Shown here: positions 40,423 through 50,280 of the stretch, piece by piece
Position numbering within the stretch: the stretch's first letter is position 1
Layout of the letters: each line of letters begins with the position of its first letter
DNA from: Shinisaurus crocodilurus
Lineage: Eukaryota; Chordata; Lepidosauria; Squamata; Shinisauridae
Reading direction: 5' to 3'
Assembly: GCA_021292165.1 (NCBI GenBank)
Contig: JAHFWL010000195.1
Coordinates: forward strand, 208,064 to 272,063
DNA: 64,000 nucleotides
Notes under the pieces: model-generated
Told to the model about the DNA's origin: nothing
Databases searched by the model: none
What the model saw: only the letters and a program-made list of their open reading frames with translations
Position numbers and translations under genes: made by a program

Positions 40423-41050
40423 TGTCAAGGTTCCGCTACTACAGGGACCCCTTGATCTGCCTTTGGGAGATCTCTGCCTCTTCCCAAAGCCTCTCCCTCT
40501 CTAGGTTATCAAGTCCTTTTACAGCTTCCAATTGCATGGGTGTAGGCTGTAGACGTGGTGAATAAGTCACTCCAAACTCCAGGGTAAACAACAGCACTTT
40601 ACTTGTAATATTAGGGTTTTTACTTAATAGAGTGGTTATAATTCAAAAGCAAGTATGATAAAATAAAACAAACAAACAAACAATTCAATATTCTCTAGTA
40701 TAACTTCAGACTACCTGTTTCCTATGCAGCCAGTTTCTCTTTCTCTTTCTCTCTGCTGTTTCTCTGCTGCTGCTTCTAGCTCTCTCCCAGCACACACTGC
40801 TAGCTGACCACACCCCACATATATAGCCTTCCCAGGAATGGAAGGTTATAATCATGTGACCTTGAATTGGAGATCTAATTCTTAACTTCTATTGGGCGAA
40901 CTAAAACTCTCAAACTCCCGCTCCCATCCAAGTGTTTGGGCCTTCAGGCTTCACTACTCGAGGGAAGTGTTTGGGCCTTCAGGCTTCAACAAACTGAAGC
41001 CTGTGTAGGCCTCAACAAACCCAATCCTGTGTAGGCCTCAATCCATCACA
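40423..41050 (-). repeat. 5' LTR
   Basis: 628 bp partner of the LTR at 36641-37258, ending in the same CAATCCATCACA on the plus strand. Contains the CTTTCTCTTTCTCTCTG tract and a duplicated GTGTAGGCCTCAAC unit near its plus-strand right end. Confidence 0.93.
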
Positions 41051-41055
41051 GGGGA

Positions 41056-41504
41056 CATGGCCAGTCAAGCAAAGTGTGTATATGTGCATGCGTTCTTCCT
41101 GTGTGTGCGTGTGCGCGTGCGCGTGCGCGTGCGTGTGTGCTTTCTGTATTTCTCTCAGGTCACTCTGCTCCACACACCACCACCACCACGGTCACTCTGC
41201 TCTCCTCCCCCCATATCAGGCAGTGGTGGGAAAGCGTTCATTTTTCTTTTTTGTGTAAAAACTGTTTTTACAAGGTAGCTGGGTTTGCAGCAAAGCGAAG
41301 CACCGGCTGAGGCTCCAGCTGGCTGCCATCTTCATTTATCCAGAATGCCTCACACAGCACAGTGGTCCTGTAAAAAAAAGAAAAAAGGGTTTATAAAAAT
41401 GTCCAGGAAGGGGCAGGGAATGGGGAGCCTCATGGGCTCTGCAGCAGGTCTCTATGTGCACTGTGGCACCTGCTACTGATGCCACATTGGGGAACACTGT
41501 ATTG
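41056..41504 (+). repeat. hAT-like repeat, right part
   Basis: Continues the repeat cut by the LTR element: CATGGCCAGTCAAGCAAAGT here corresponds to GTGGCTAGTCAAAAGTAAGC in the copy at 59871. It ends GCCACATTGGGGAACACTG, inverted to its left end. Contains a (GT/GC)n tract at 41099-41138. Frames through it are microsatellite shadows. Confidence 0.6.
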
Positions 41505-42292
41505 GAATTGGTCCATCATAAAAGTGGCATGTGAATTCACTCAAACTCTGAGAGCTCGTGGTTACCATGTGTTGTAAGATATCTTCTCTTCCAGCCAGTC
41601 TGGCTCTTCTGTATTTTTAAAAGATCTGTTGCAAGAAGCGGGAGGGCATGTGCAGCTCCCTGCTCCACAGCTTCTCTGTTTGCTGTAGTCTCCATTGATT
41701 GTGACCCTTTATTGGTTCATTATCGAAAAATACGCAGTGTACCAAACCAGTATCATAAGAGGAAAAAATTCAGCTGACTTCCATGCTGCCATCTCATTTT
41801 TTGCCCTTAAATTAGCTATGTGTGTGAGCTCTAGTGCAGCAACATAATGGTCCAGTGCAGAAATGGTCTGCTTGGTTCAATCCCTGTCTGCCCCTATGGA
41901 GGAAATTCACCAGGTGGAGGATCCTGAGGGTGTAGTGTAGTAGAAGCAAGATGGGTTGGCTGGCACATAAGGTGGCTGTGGATGATACCGCAGCTGTCCA
42001 TTTGAAACGTTCTGCCTTTTTTGCTCTCTAAGTCCTATCCCTTAAAGTTAGAAGTGGGAACATAGGGGGTCAGGTTGCTATTGCATCAGATAGGGTTATA
42101 CTGGAGGACAATCTTAGGTGGACATGGATGGTTCAAGAATCTACCTTCATTGAGTGAAATTGCTTTTGGAGGGATCTGGGTAGAAAATTAATTTTAGGAA
42201 AATTATGATTTTGGAGGTTTGATGTTAGGGGCTCAGACCTGCATCTCTGCCTAGTGCTGTTTGTAGGAAAGTAACTTGTCTCCATCTAGCAA
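41505..42292. other. Unassigned sequence
   Basis: No gene seen. Confidence 0.45.
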
Positions 42293-42458
42293 CAGGCCTG
42301 TGGCTTAAGCTGGCTCAGCTTGTCTGAGTGTGGAAAGCTAAGCAGGGTCAGGCCTGGTTATTACTTGGATGGGAGACCCCTCCTCTAGTTTCCTGCATTG
42401 AGCAGGGGGTTGGACTCGATAGCCTTGTAGGCTCCTTCCAACTCTATGATCTATGAGA
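42293..42458 (+). mobile_element. 5S rRNA-derived SINE, longest copy
   Basis: CAGGCCTGTGGCTTAAGCTG head, then the 5S-like GGAAAGCTAAGCAGGGTCAG and TACTTGGATGGGAGACCC, then GGTTGGACTCGATAGCCTTG and CCTTCCAACTCTATGATC. Confidence 0.87.
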
Positions 42459-42919
42459 TCTAGTCCAGCCCACTGTTTCCAACAGAAGCTGCTGCTGAGA
42501 AAGTGACTGTGAGTGGTACCTGCAAACCTCATATTAGTTTTTAGCAGGAGAACACCAGGTTTGTTGTGCATACTGTTTCCCCTTGTAGACAACTATGGGG
42601 GATTTCCTCTCTCCAGCAGTGCCACCACCTATGGGGAAACTGCTCCTTCACTGGGCAATTGCTCCTTCACTGGGCAATGGGGTTTCTTATAGATAGCAAA
42701 TGCTTATTTTTCAGGGCCTAAGGAACTCTCTCCCACTATAACTCAGAGTTCCACAAGATGACCCTTTTCCAATGCCACCTATTCTGGTTGAATACTTTAA
42801 AACCTAGTAGTTGATATAAGAAACTTAGGCATGAGATGGACATCAACACTAGAGACAAGATGAACTATTAAACAAGTAATTTATTAAAAGGATATTTTGT
42901 ACATAAGGAATTACTAATA
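42459..42919. other. Unassigned sequence
   Basis: No gene seen; a short tandem TGCTCCTTCACTGGGCAAT occurs twice at about 42640-42680. Confidence 0.5.
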
Positions 42920-43180
42920 CAGTAATACCTTGGATTGCAAGTAACTTGGTCTGAGAGCGTTTTGCAAGACAAGCAATTTTTAAAATAAATTTTGACTTGA
43001 TAAACAAGCGACGTCTTGCAATACAAGCAATGCAGGGATGTAACCGCTTGCCTCAAGTGGGCATAGCGGGCCGAAATCAGCCCCACTCACGTCCGCCAGA
43101 GACTTGCTTTGATATAAGAGTGTTTTGGATTACAAGCACGGTTCCGGAATGAATTATGCTCTCAATCCAGGGTATTACTA
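42920..43180. mobile_element. Tc1/mariner-type MITE
   Basis: Ends CAGTAATACCTTGGATT and AATCCAGGGTATTACTA, inverted, with TA on each side (42918-42919 and 43181-43182), the TSD of Tc1/mariner elements. Shares GAGCGTTTTGCAAGACAAGC, ACAAGCGACGTCTTGCAATA and GTGTTTTGGATTACAAGCAC with 57862-58110. No transposase. Confidence 0.85.
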
Positions 43181-43182
43181 TA

Positions 43183-44189
43183 TTTACTTTGGAGTATTTG
43201 AAAGACTGCTTAGTGACAATTCTTGATGACTCAAATGACACTGTTGCTGCTACAAGCCTCTTACTGGCTTCTTTTACCTCAGACCAAATTACCTACAGCT
43301 ACACCCCAGCCAAATGCACTTACAACCAGGTCCAGCTTCTGGGTACAGTCTTCCTCTGACACCAAAGCTCCTCCTGTTGTATTCTGGCTGCTTGGACAGT
43401 TTATCTGAGTTTTTAATGCCTGCCTGTGTATCCTTCTTCTGGCATGATCTGAGGGCAGCCTCCTGGTATAACACAGTCACCTACTCCCTACACCTGATCT
43501 TCACCAGCCACATAATGTTATCCCACAGAGAAGAAATACCGTAGCTTTATTCAGGCTTTAGCCTTCTCCCAGCTTTCACTTTCTCCTTAGCTTTCTCCTA
43601 GTCCTTCTAAAACACCACATACCAACCAGCAGACCTCCTCTCTCACTTTCCAGAGACTCTCTCACAACCAACTGTCCTACCTTAAGTGTCATTTCCCAAC
43701 CACTTTCCCACCTAGCTAGAATCTGCAGCCAATCAGAACTGAATTTACCTGATCCAGGGCACATTCACATGTCACGTCAACCCACCCTGGCAATAAGCCA
43801 CGGTGGGTTGTTCGTTGGCCAAACAACCCATGGTGTGCTGGACAGATACCTGGGCTCACCGTGGGTTGTTCGCCCCCTCCCTCCCTCCCTCTCCTTCACC
43901 CTCGGTCCACCTGCAAGTATCCCTGGGGGACACCACAGCAGGACTGATTTGTCTCCCCCCTCTCTGCTGCAAGTGTGAGCCACTTTCGGCTCACCATGGC
44001 TTTTTTGCACTTTACCCTTTTCCCCCCTTGAGATCGTGAAAGGTGGCTTGACAGCTGACTTTTGCCATCCCCGTTTTGACAGCCACTGAGAGCCCCTTCA
44101 GAATGCCCGAGCGGCACCTTGGAGGGGCTGTCAGTGGCTGGAAGATCCTTTTTTTTTTTTTTTTTAATGCACACAAAATTTGTTCTTAT
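43183..44189. repeat. Unassigned, with CCCACGGTGGG palindromes
   Basis: 43785-43880 contains CCACGGTGGGTTGTTCG, ACAACCCATGGTGTG and CACCGTGGGTTGTTCG, mirror motifs of the kind seen at 23664-23998. TTGACAGC motifs (44048-44090) recur at 46787-46808 on the far side of the LINE at 44190, so the LINE may have split an older repeat. A T run is at 44150-44165. No gene; a palindrome explains the mirrored frames at 43769-44039. Confidence 0.45.
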
Positions 44190-46370
44190 TTATTTATTTT
44201 AGTCACACTTTATTTATTTATTTTATTTATTTAATTTCTATACCATCCCACAGCCGAAGCTCTCTGGGTGGTTCACAACAAATTGTGCATAAAAACAACA
44301 ATAAAAACATACAAAATAGTTAAAAAGATTAAAAACCAAATTTAAAAACACAGTGTAAAATAACAATCCAAAGTTAATGAAACTAAGCCTACAGGTGACA
44401 ATTCCCCCCGCCCCCCCACCCCATGTGCTATTTTGAGCTCTTAACTATTGAATGCCTTGGCCATAGAGGAAAGTCTTAACCTGGCACCGAAAAGATAGTA
44501 AGGTTGGCGCCAGGCGGGTCTCAGTGGGGAGCTTATTCCATAATTGGGGGGCTACCACTGAGAAGGCCCTCCTCCTTGTTGCCACCAACTGAGCCTCTCT
44601 TGGAGGTGGCAGTCGGAGGAAGGCCCCAGATGTTGAGCGTAGTGTCCGGGTAGATTGCAGTTGGGAGAGACGTTCCGTCAGGTAATGTGGTCCTAAACCG
44701 TGTAGGGCTTTATAGGTTAAAACCAGCACCTTGAATTCAGCTCAGAACCATATTGGCAGCCAGTGCAAACGGGCCAGAACTGGTGTAATGTGCTCAGACC
44801 TTCCGGTCCCCGCAATAAGCCTGGCTGCCGCATTTTGCACAAGCTGCAGCTTCCGAACAGTCTTCAAAGGCGGCCCCACGTAGAGTGCATTGCAGTAGTC
44901 TAGTTTAGAGATCACCAGAGCGCAGATTACTGAGACCAGGCTATCCCTGTCCAGATAGGGGCATAGCTGGGCCACCAGCTGAAGCTGGTAGAAGGCACTC
45001 CTTGCCACTGAGGCCACTTGAGCCTCAAGTAACAAAGATGGCTCCAGAAGCACCCCCAAGCTACGAACCTTCTCCTTCAAGGGGAGTGCAACCCCATCCA
45101 GAACAGGCTGAACACCCTCCATCCGGTCAAAGGAACCACCCACTAACAGCATCTCAGTCTTGTCTGGTTTGAACCTCAGTTTGTTAGCCCTCATCCAGTC
45201 CATTGTCGCAGCCAGGCACCGGTTCAGCACATCCACAGCCTCACCTGCTGAAGATGAAAAGGAGAAATAGAGCTGCGTGTCATCAGCGTACTGATGGCAA
45301 CGCACTCCAAAACTCCGGATGACCCCACTCAGTGGTTTCATGTAGATATTAAATAGCATGGGGGATAAGACCGACCCCTGAGGAACCACATACTGGAGAG
45401 TCAATGGAGCCGAGCATCATTCCCCAAGCACCACCCTCTGCAGCCGGCCATCCAAGTAGGAGCGGAACCACTGCAATGCAGTGCCCCCCACCCCCAACTC
45501 AGACAGTCACTCCAGAAGGATACCATGGTCGATGGTATCGAAAGCCGCCGAGAGATCCAGGAGTATCAACAGGGTCACACTCCCCCTGTCTCTCTCCCGG
45601 CATAGGTCATCATACAGGGTGACCAAAGCTGTTTCTGTGCCAAAACCAGGCCTGAACCCCGACTGAAATGGATCCAGATAATCAGTCTCATCCAAGAGCG
45701 CCTGGAGCTGGTTGGCCACCACCCGCTCAAGTACCTTGCCGAGGAAAGGAACATTTGCCACCGGCCTAAAGTTGTTGAGATCTTCTGGGTCCAGAGAGGG
45801 TTTCTTCAGGAGTGGTCTCACCACCACCTGTTTCAGGTGGCATGGGACCACTCCCTCTCGCAAGGAGGATTGATCACCTCTCTGGCCCAGCTGGCCGTTC
45901 CCTCCCTGCTAGCTTTTATAAGCCAAGAGGGGCAAGGATCCAGAACAGACATGGTTGCACGAACCCGTCCAAGCACCTTGTCAACATCCTCGAGCTGTAC
46001 CAACTGAAACTCATCCAAAATAACTAGACCAGGCTGTGCTCTGGGTACCTCTCCTGATTCTACTGCTATAACATTGGAGTCTAAGTCCCTGCGGATGCAA
46101 GAGATTTTTTCCTGGAAGTGCCTAGAGAATATATTGCAGCGGGCATCAGAGGGGTCGATGATGTCCCTGGGGCCAGCGTATAACAGGCCCCGGACGAACC
46201 TAAAGAGCTCTGCTGGATGGCAAAGGGATGATTGGATAGAGGCAGTGAGATGTTGTCTCTTTGCCACCCTCACTGCCTCTAGGTATACCTGGCTATAGGC
46301 ACGTACCAGGGCTCAATTGCATTCACTAGGAGTTTTCCTCAACCTGCACTCAAGCCGTCTCCTGTTTTGC
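44190..46370 (-). mobile_element. 5'-truncated L2-like LINE
   Basis: On the minus strand from 46370 the element runs through an endonuclease-RT linker (DEFQLVQLEDVDKVLGRV, LDPCPSWLIKA), RT and C-terminal parts, to a 3' UTR (about 44250-44440) and a TAAA-rich end near 44205-44250. The endonuclease is absent, the usual outcome of incomplete target-primed reverse transcription. Fragments of the same family are at 52350-52925 and perhaps 11641-11794. Confidence 0.85.
44445..46273 (-). pseudogene. L2-like RT, broken in several places
   Basis: Frames in order on the minus strand: 46273-45833 (linker, DPCPSWLIKAS), 45863-45507 (VVVRPLLKKPSLDPEDLNN, FQSGFRPGFGTETAL, LDLSAAFDTIDHGIL), 45404-44742 ([47 protein letters not shown]) and 44729-44445 (LTYKALHGLGP, LWNKLPTETR). 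The YADD core is still readable, but frameshifts and stops separate the blocks, so it is inactive. Family call is L2/CR1 group by motif. Confidence 0.85.
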
Positions 46371-46870
46371 TTCATCACTCTCAGCTCTGGGGTATACACT
46401 TGCGCAACTGTGGAGGTTCGCAGCTGCACAAGTGTGGGAATTTGAAGCCTCAGCTGGGACAATGTCCTGGGGGGTACCTGCTGTCAAGGCACATTGCTCC
46501 AATAAGGCTCCAAATAGGGATTTTCCCCCTTTGGTTTCTCTTGACAGTTGTCAAAAGGCGAGCTGTCGAGGGAAACGAAAGGCACAAGTGATCTTTACTC
46601 ATGAAAAGGGGGTGGTGTGATTAACACCCTCTTCTTGGCAAGATCCTCGTCTTTTTCATTTCTTCTTTTTTTACACACTGACAACTCTCCATGTCAGGCA
46701 CATTTTGCACTTTCCCTCCAGACTCTACGTGCTTGGGAAAGTGCAAAAGTGCATCCTTCCCTTTTCTAAGGAAAAGGCATTTTGACAGCTTTGACAGCTA
46801 GCTGTCAAAACTCTGGGTCCCCTTTAAAAGGGTTTTTTGACAGGGCAATGAGGGTTTTTGAACCCTCATT
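46371..46870. repeat. Hairpin-rich unassigned segment
   Basis: Three separate exact inverted repeats: TTTTGCACTTTCCC with GGGAAAGTGCAAAA (46703-46716, 46735-46748), TTTGACAGCTAGCTGTCAAA (46790-46809), and CAATGAGGGTT with AACCCTCATTG (46846-46856, 46861-46871). No gene. Probably overlapping remains of palindromic MITEs. Confidence 0.7.
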
Positions 46871-47010
46871 GAACCTACCTCACAGGGTTGTTGTGAGGGT
46901 AAAAAATGGAGAGGAGGAGGAGGATTATGTAAGCCGCCTTGGGTTCCTTGCAGGAAAAAAAGCGGGGTATAAATATAATAAATTAAAAAATAATAAATAA
47001 ATAAATAAAT
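46871..47010 (+). mobile_element. 3' half of MIR/CORE-like SINE
   Basis: GAACCTACCTCACAGGGTTG, GGATTATGTAAGCCGCCTTG and CGGGGTATAAATATAATAAA match the second half of 17874-18106, with an AATAAAT-rich tail. The tRNA head is missing. Confidence 0.8.
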
Positions 47011-48027
47011 CTGGGACATATGGCTGCATAGGTCACTATTTAACAGGAAACCTCTAGGAATGTCTTTCTTTTCTGATATGTGGAAATCAGTGGAAATGCT
47101 CATGAGGGACTTGGGTAAACCTGAAAGCATGAGTAAATATAATTGCTAGTCTAAAAGTGTACACTCTTTTGATTTAGCCGCTTACTCACACAAATATATA
47201 GGATATGAGACTATATATAGAACATGAAAGGTCCTGGATCAATTTTGGGCAATTGACTCAGAAAGGGCTTGTAAGAAATTGCTTGCTGCAAGGAAATAAC
47301 ATGTATGTAATATACTGTTGAATTAATATATTTATGAAGGTTGTTAACCACCCTAAGCCCTTGTGGATATGAAACAGCTAGTAAGATTGATGAGCATTAA
47401 TAATGCAGCATGGAAATGTTTTAGTTCTGCTTGCAAAATTAGTGAAAGAGGCTTACTAACCACAGGTTATATAATCCTAAGAACCCACCATTCTAAAGCT
47501 GGTCTTAAATGCTTTCCTATGCCCTTTCTTGGGTTTATTTAAGCAGAGACTCATATGTTATCTCTCTCTTTTTTTAAATGTCAGCCTGCTTATCTGTAGA
47601 AAATTGATACCGGTAAGTGTTTTTTTTTTAAACAACAACAACAACAAGGAATGTATATGGAGTGGAACTTGCACTATGATTTTTTTTGACATTTTTTATA
47701 AAAACTGCAATATTATTCAGAATGTGGCTGCTAAGCTACTGGAGGACATTGATTTCAGGAAGCACAATCTGAGTGTCAGTCTTCCATTTTATTTCTGAGA
47801 TCACTAACAGTTCAGAGATTTTATCTTTTGGAAGGAAAACAGTCATAGTAATAACTGTGGAAAGCCCTTGCCCACAGAACCCAGGTGGTAACTAAAGGAT
47901 GAAACTGGAGAAAGGGTTTTCCTGATCACTCAATGCTAAATTTACACCCCCTTATTTTGAACATCCATACAATATAGAGATTCAGCAAAAAGAACATAAG
48001 AAATAAACAGTTAATAAATTACATATA
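47011..48027. other. Unassigned sequence
   Basis: No gene seen; T run plus (AAC)n at 47618-47647. Confidence 0.45.
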
Positions 48028-48221
48028 TACAGTGCCTTCCAGAAGTATTCACCCCCCTTTTACTTTTCCATGTTTTGTTTTGTTACTACCTGGAATTGAA
48101 ATGGACTTAATTGGCATTGTTATCATTTGATGTACACAATATACTCAACACTGTGAAGGTGCAAAATATTTTTATTGTAGCACAAAAGTTAAGTAAACTA
48201 AACCAAACTGGCACTTGTTGG

Positions 48222-48843
48222 TGTGATGAAAGGGTTAACATCTAGCATTGCCAGGCAGAGTGGTCGCGCCCGGCAACCTATCTGGTCTTGCCTGGAAAAA
48301 GTTCTGATGGGGGAGGGAGCTCTGGAATTGTGTGGGTGAGAGAGAGAGAGAGAAGGGGGAAGTGAGTTAGGGGGGGAATCTACTCAGTCAGTCAGATAAG
48401 AGTCATAAAGTTAATTCAACATAAACTATTGCCCCTGTTGAAAAGAGGTTGTTCCTGTTTAAAGAAATGTTTTACTTAAGAAAATAAAGAACTATTTGTT
48501 GGGTTACTGAAGAGACTGACTGGTAACTGTTACCATCCTGAAGCTCACACACCTAATCATATTGGTATAGAGAGATACACAATATCTACCCAGCGTAAAC
48601 ACCACAATAACCAATAATGGTATTTTAACAGAGTTTATCTCACACAGACAGATTGTCCGCTTGGGTTTGTCTGGGAGTGAGTGAAGAACTGTGACAGAGT
48701 TGGAACAGTGTTAGTTTAAAATAGGGTGAACTAATACCTTGGAGCTACCATATCTCAGCCACTGGGTTATTGAAGAAAGTCAACTATCAGCCAGGTGGTA
48801 GTGAGAGAAATAAAATTAAATAACCAGCCACATTATCATCACA
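48222..48843 (+). mobile_element. Solo LTR inside Tc1-like element
   Basis: 622 bp beginning TGTGATGAAAGGG and ending CATTATCATCACA (TG...CA), flanked by a perfect 5 bp TSD GTTGG (48217-48221 and 48844-48848). AATAAA at 48484 supports the plus orientation. It is not the LTR sequence of the 36641-41050 element. No internal region remains, so the provirus-like form was lost by LTR recombination. Confidence 0.88.
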
Positions 48844-49049
48844 GTTGGTTGCATAAATATTCACTCCCCTTGCTGTGACAAGCCTAAATAAGCTCTGGTG
48901 CATCCCACTGCCTCCAGAAGTCACATACTGTAAGTACTGTAGTTGAATGGAGTCTGCCTGGGTGCAATTCCAGAGCCCTGTGATCTCAGAATAAATACAC
49001 CTGTTTCTGGAAGGTCCTAGAGTTTGTCGGAAAGCATATCTAAACAAAC

Positions 49050-49669
49050 AGCATCAAGAAGACCAAGGAGCTATCAAAACAACTCCAGGATAAAGTTGTA
49101 CAGAAGCACCAATCAGGGTTGGGTTATAAAACACCTCCCCCCAAACTATGAGCATCGCCCGGAACACTGTTAAATCCATTATTACAAAATGGAAAGAATA
49201 TGGCTCAACTGCAACTCTGTCTAGAAAAGGCTGTCCACCAAAACTCAGTGACCGGGTAAGGAGGGCATTAGTCAGAGAAGCAACCAAGGGGCCAATGGTA
49301 ACTCTGAAAGAGCTGAAGAGATCTGCAGCTGAGATGGGAGAAACTGTCCATGGGACAACTATCACCCAGATGCTCCACAAAGCTGGGCTTTATGGAAGAG
49401 TGGTAAGAAGAAAGCCATTGCTGAAATAAACCTATATCAAAGCCTGTTTGGAGTTCGCAAAAAGGTATGTGGGAGGCACAGCAAACGTGGGAAAAGGTTC
49501 TCTGGTCTGATGAGACCAAAATGGAACTTTTTGGCCTTGCCACAAAACGCTGTGTGGTGCAAAGCCAACAGTGCTCACTGCCCTGAGAACACCATCTCCA
49601 CGATGAACAGTGAAGCGTGATGGTAGCATCATGTTGTGGGGATGCTTTTCCTCGGCAGGGACTTGGAAA
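49050..49669 (+). pseudogene. Tc1-type transposase remnant
   Basis: 49148-49429 encodes the DNA-binding region (SIARNTVKSIITKWKEYGST, LSRKGCPPKLSDR, KGPMVTLKELKRS, LHKAGLYGRVVRRKPLL), two helix-turn-helix units as in Tc1 transposases. A stop follows LLK. Beyond it, frames read SDETKMELFGL-like, holding one catalytic Asp, and WWQHHVVG-like sequence before the truncation. The upstream N-terminus (about 49050-49147) is shifted. Not functional. Confidence 0.85.
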
Positions 49670-49754
49670 CATTTATTCTTCATTAAATGTAGTAGTAGAA
49701 CATCTGTAAATATTCCCATAGAATACCAAAACTTAATACTTAAATACGGTACAT

Positions 49755-49836
49755 GAAGTAGATCCATTGAAATTAATGGGATTTAAGTTTAACTTAAGTC
49801 CAATTGTTTTCAGTGGGTTTACTCTAAGTGTGATGG
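49755..49836. repeat. Fragment of GGATCC/ATTGAAATCAATGGG MITE
   Basis: TAGATCCATTGAAATTAATG and CAGTGGGTTTACTCTAAGTG match the interiors of 7919-8055 and 12339-12442. Confidence 0.55.
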
Positions 49837-49837
49837 A

Positions 49838-50276
49838 GGGAGCAATCCTATGGCTCCTAGACAGTGTCTGAGGGGCCATAGGATATTTTGGATTCCCAGC
49901 TTCTGAGACCGCGGTCAGAGCTGGGAATCGGTGCTCTAGTTCCTCTCCCCGCTGGCATGGAAAGAACTGCTTTGGCTGCCTCTCCAAGGTTGGGAATGCG
50001 ACCTCAGAGAAGGGAAGAGGGGGCATTTCAGTGGGTGGGGAGGGGCGGAGACTGGAGAGGCCAGGATACGAGCTATCCTGAGGCTTCTCCAGCCTCCTTC
50101 CCTTCCCCTCCAAAACACTTGCTAGACAGGCAAAAAAGCCAGTCTAATGAAAATGCAGGGCAGGAGAGGTGTGTGAAGATCGCCTCTGCTGCTCCTCCTG
50201 CCCTGTATAGGATGCTTGTAAGCCTCTGAGTTATGGGGCTTACGAGCATCAAGGACATAACCCACAGGATTGTGCC
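49838..50276. repeat. MITE with GGCACAATCC end, TTAA at right
   Basis: Left AGCAATCCTATGGCTCCTAG, right CCCACAGGATTGTGCC followed by TTAA (50277-50280). Interior mirrored pairs include GATTCCCAGCTTCTGAGA with TCAGAGCTGGGAATC and TAGGATGCTTGTAAGCC with GGGGCTTACGAGCATC. Relative of 30277-30681 in opposite orientation. Frames here are GC-driven. Confidence 0.55.
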
Positions 50277-50280
50277 TTAA

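Larger units (their letters stand above)
36641..41050 (-). mobile_element. Ty3/gypsy-type LTR retrotransposon with internal deletions
   Basis: A 4.4 kb element between two LTRs, flanked by GGGGA at 36636-36640 and 41051-41055 (5 bp TSD). On the minus strand the LTRs start TGTGATGG and end CCTTGACA. Internal parts are a primer-binding site, one long gag-pol frame and a polypurine tract. The LTRs differ by about six substitutions and a few small indels, so insertion is fairly recent. Integrase precedes the RT/RNase H remnant, the order reported for Gmr1-type Ty3/gypsy elements of deuterostomes. Capsid and RT palm are missing, so the copy would depend on other elements for those activities. Confidence 0.92.
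48030..49670 (+). mobile_element. Truncated Tc1-like transposon with nested solo LTR
   Basis: Starts after TA with CAGTGCCTTCCAGAAGTATT, the form of Tc1-type ends in vertebrates. 5' sequence runs to 48221, is interrupted by the solo LTR, and resumes with GCATAAATATTCACTCCCC. Transposase remains lie at 49050-49669. The right end and its inverted repeat are missing: similarity stops near 49670. The element is dead. Confidence 0.85.

Noticed and set aside
38507..40504. Plus-strand frames up to 163 codons across the LTR element
   Set aside because: Antisense to the gag-pol ORF; no motifs of their own.
41057..41310. Overlapping Cys/Val/Arg-rich frames of 60-78 codons
   Set aside because: Generated by the (GT/GC)n tract in three frames.
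8818..42458. 5S rRNA genes
   Set aside because: Only the promoter half of 5S is present, with a LINE-like tail: these are SINEs, not 5S genes.
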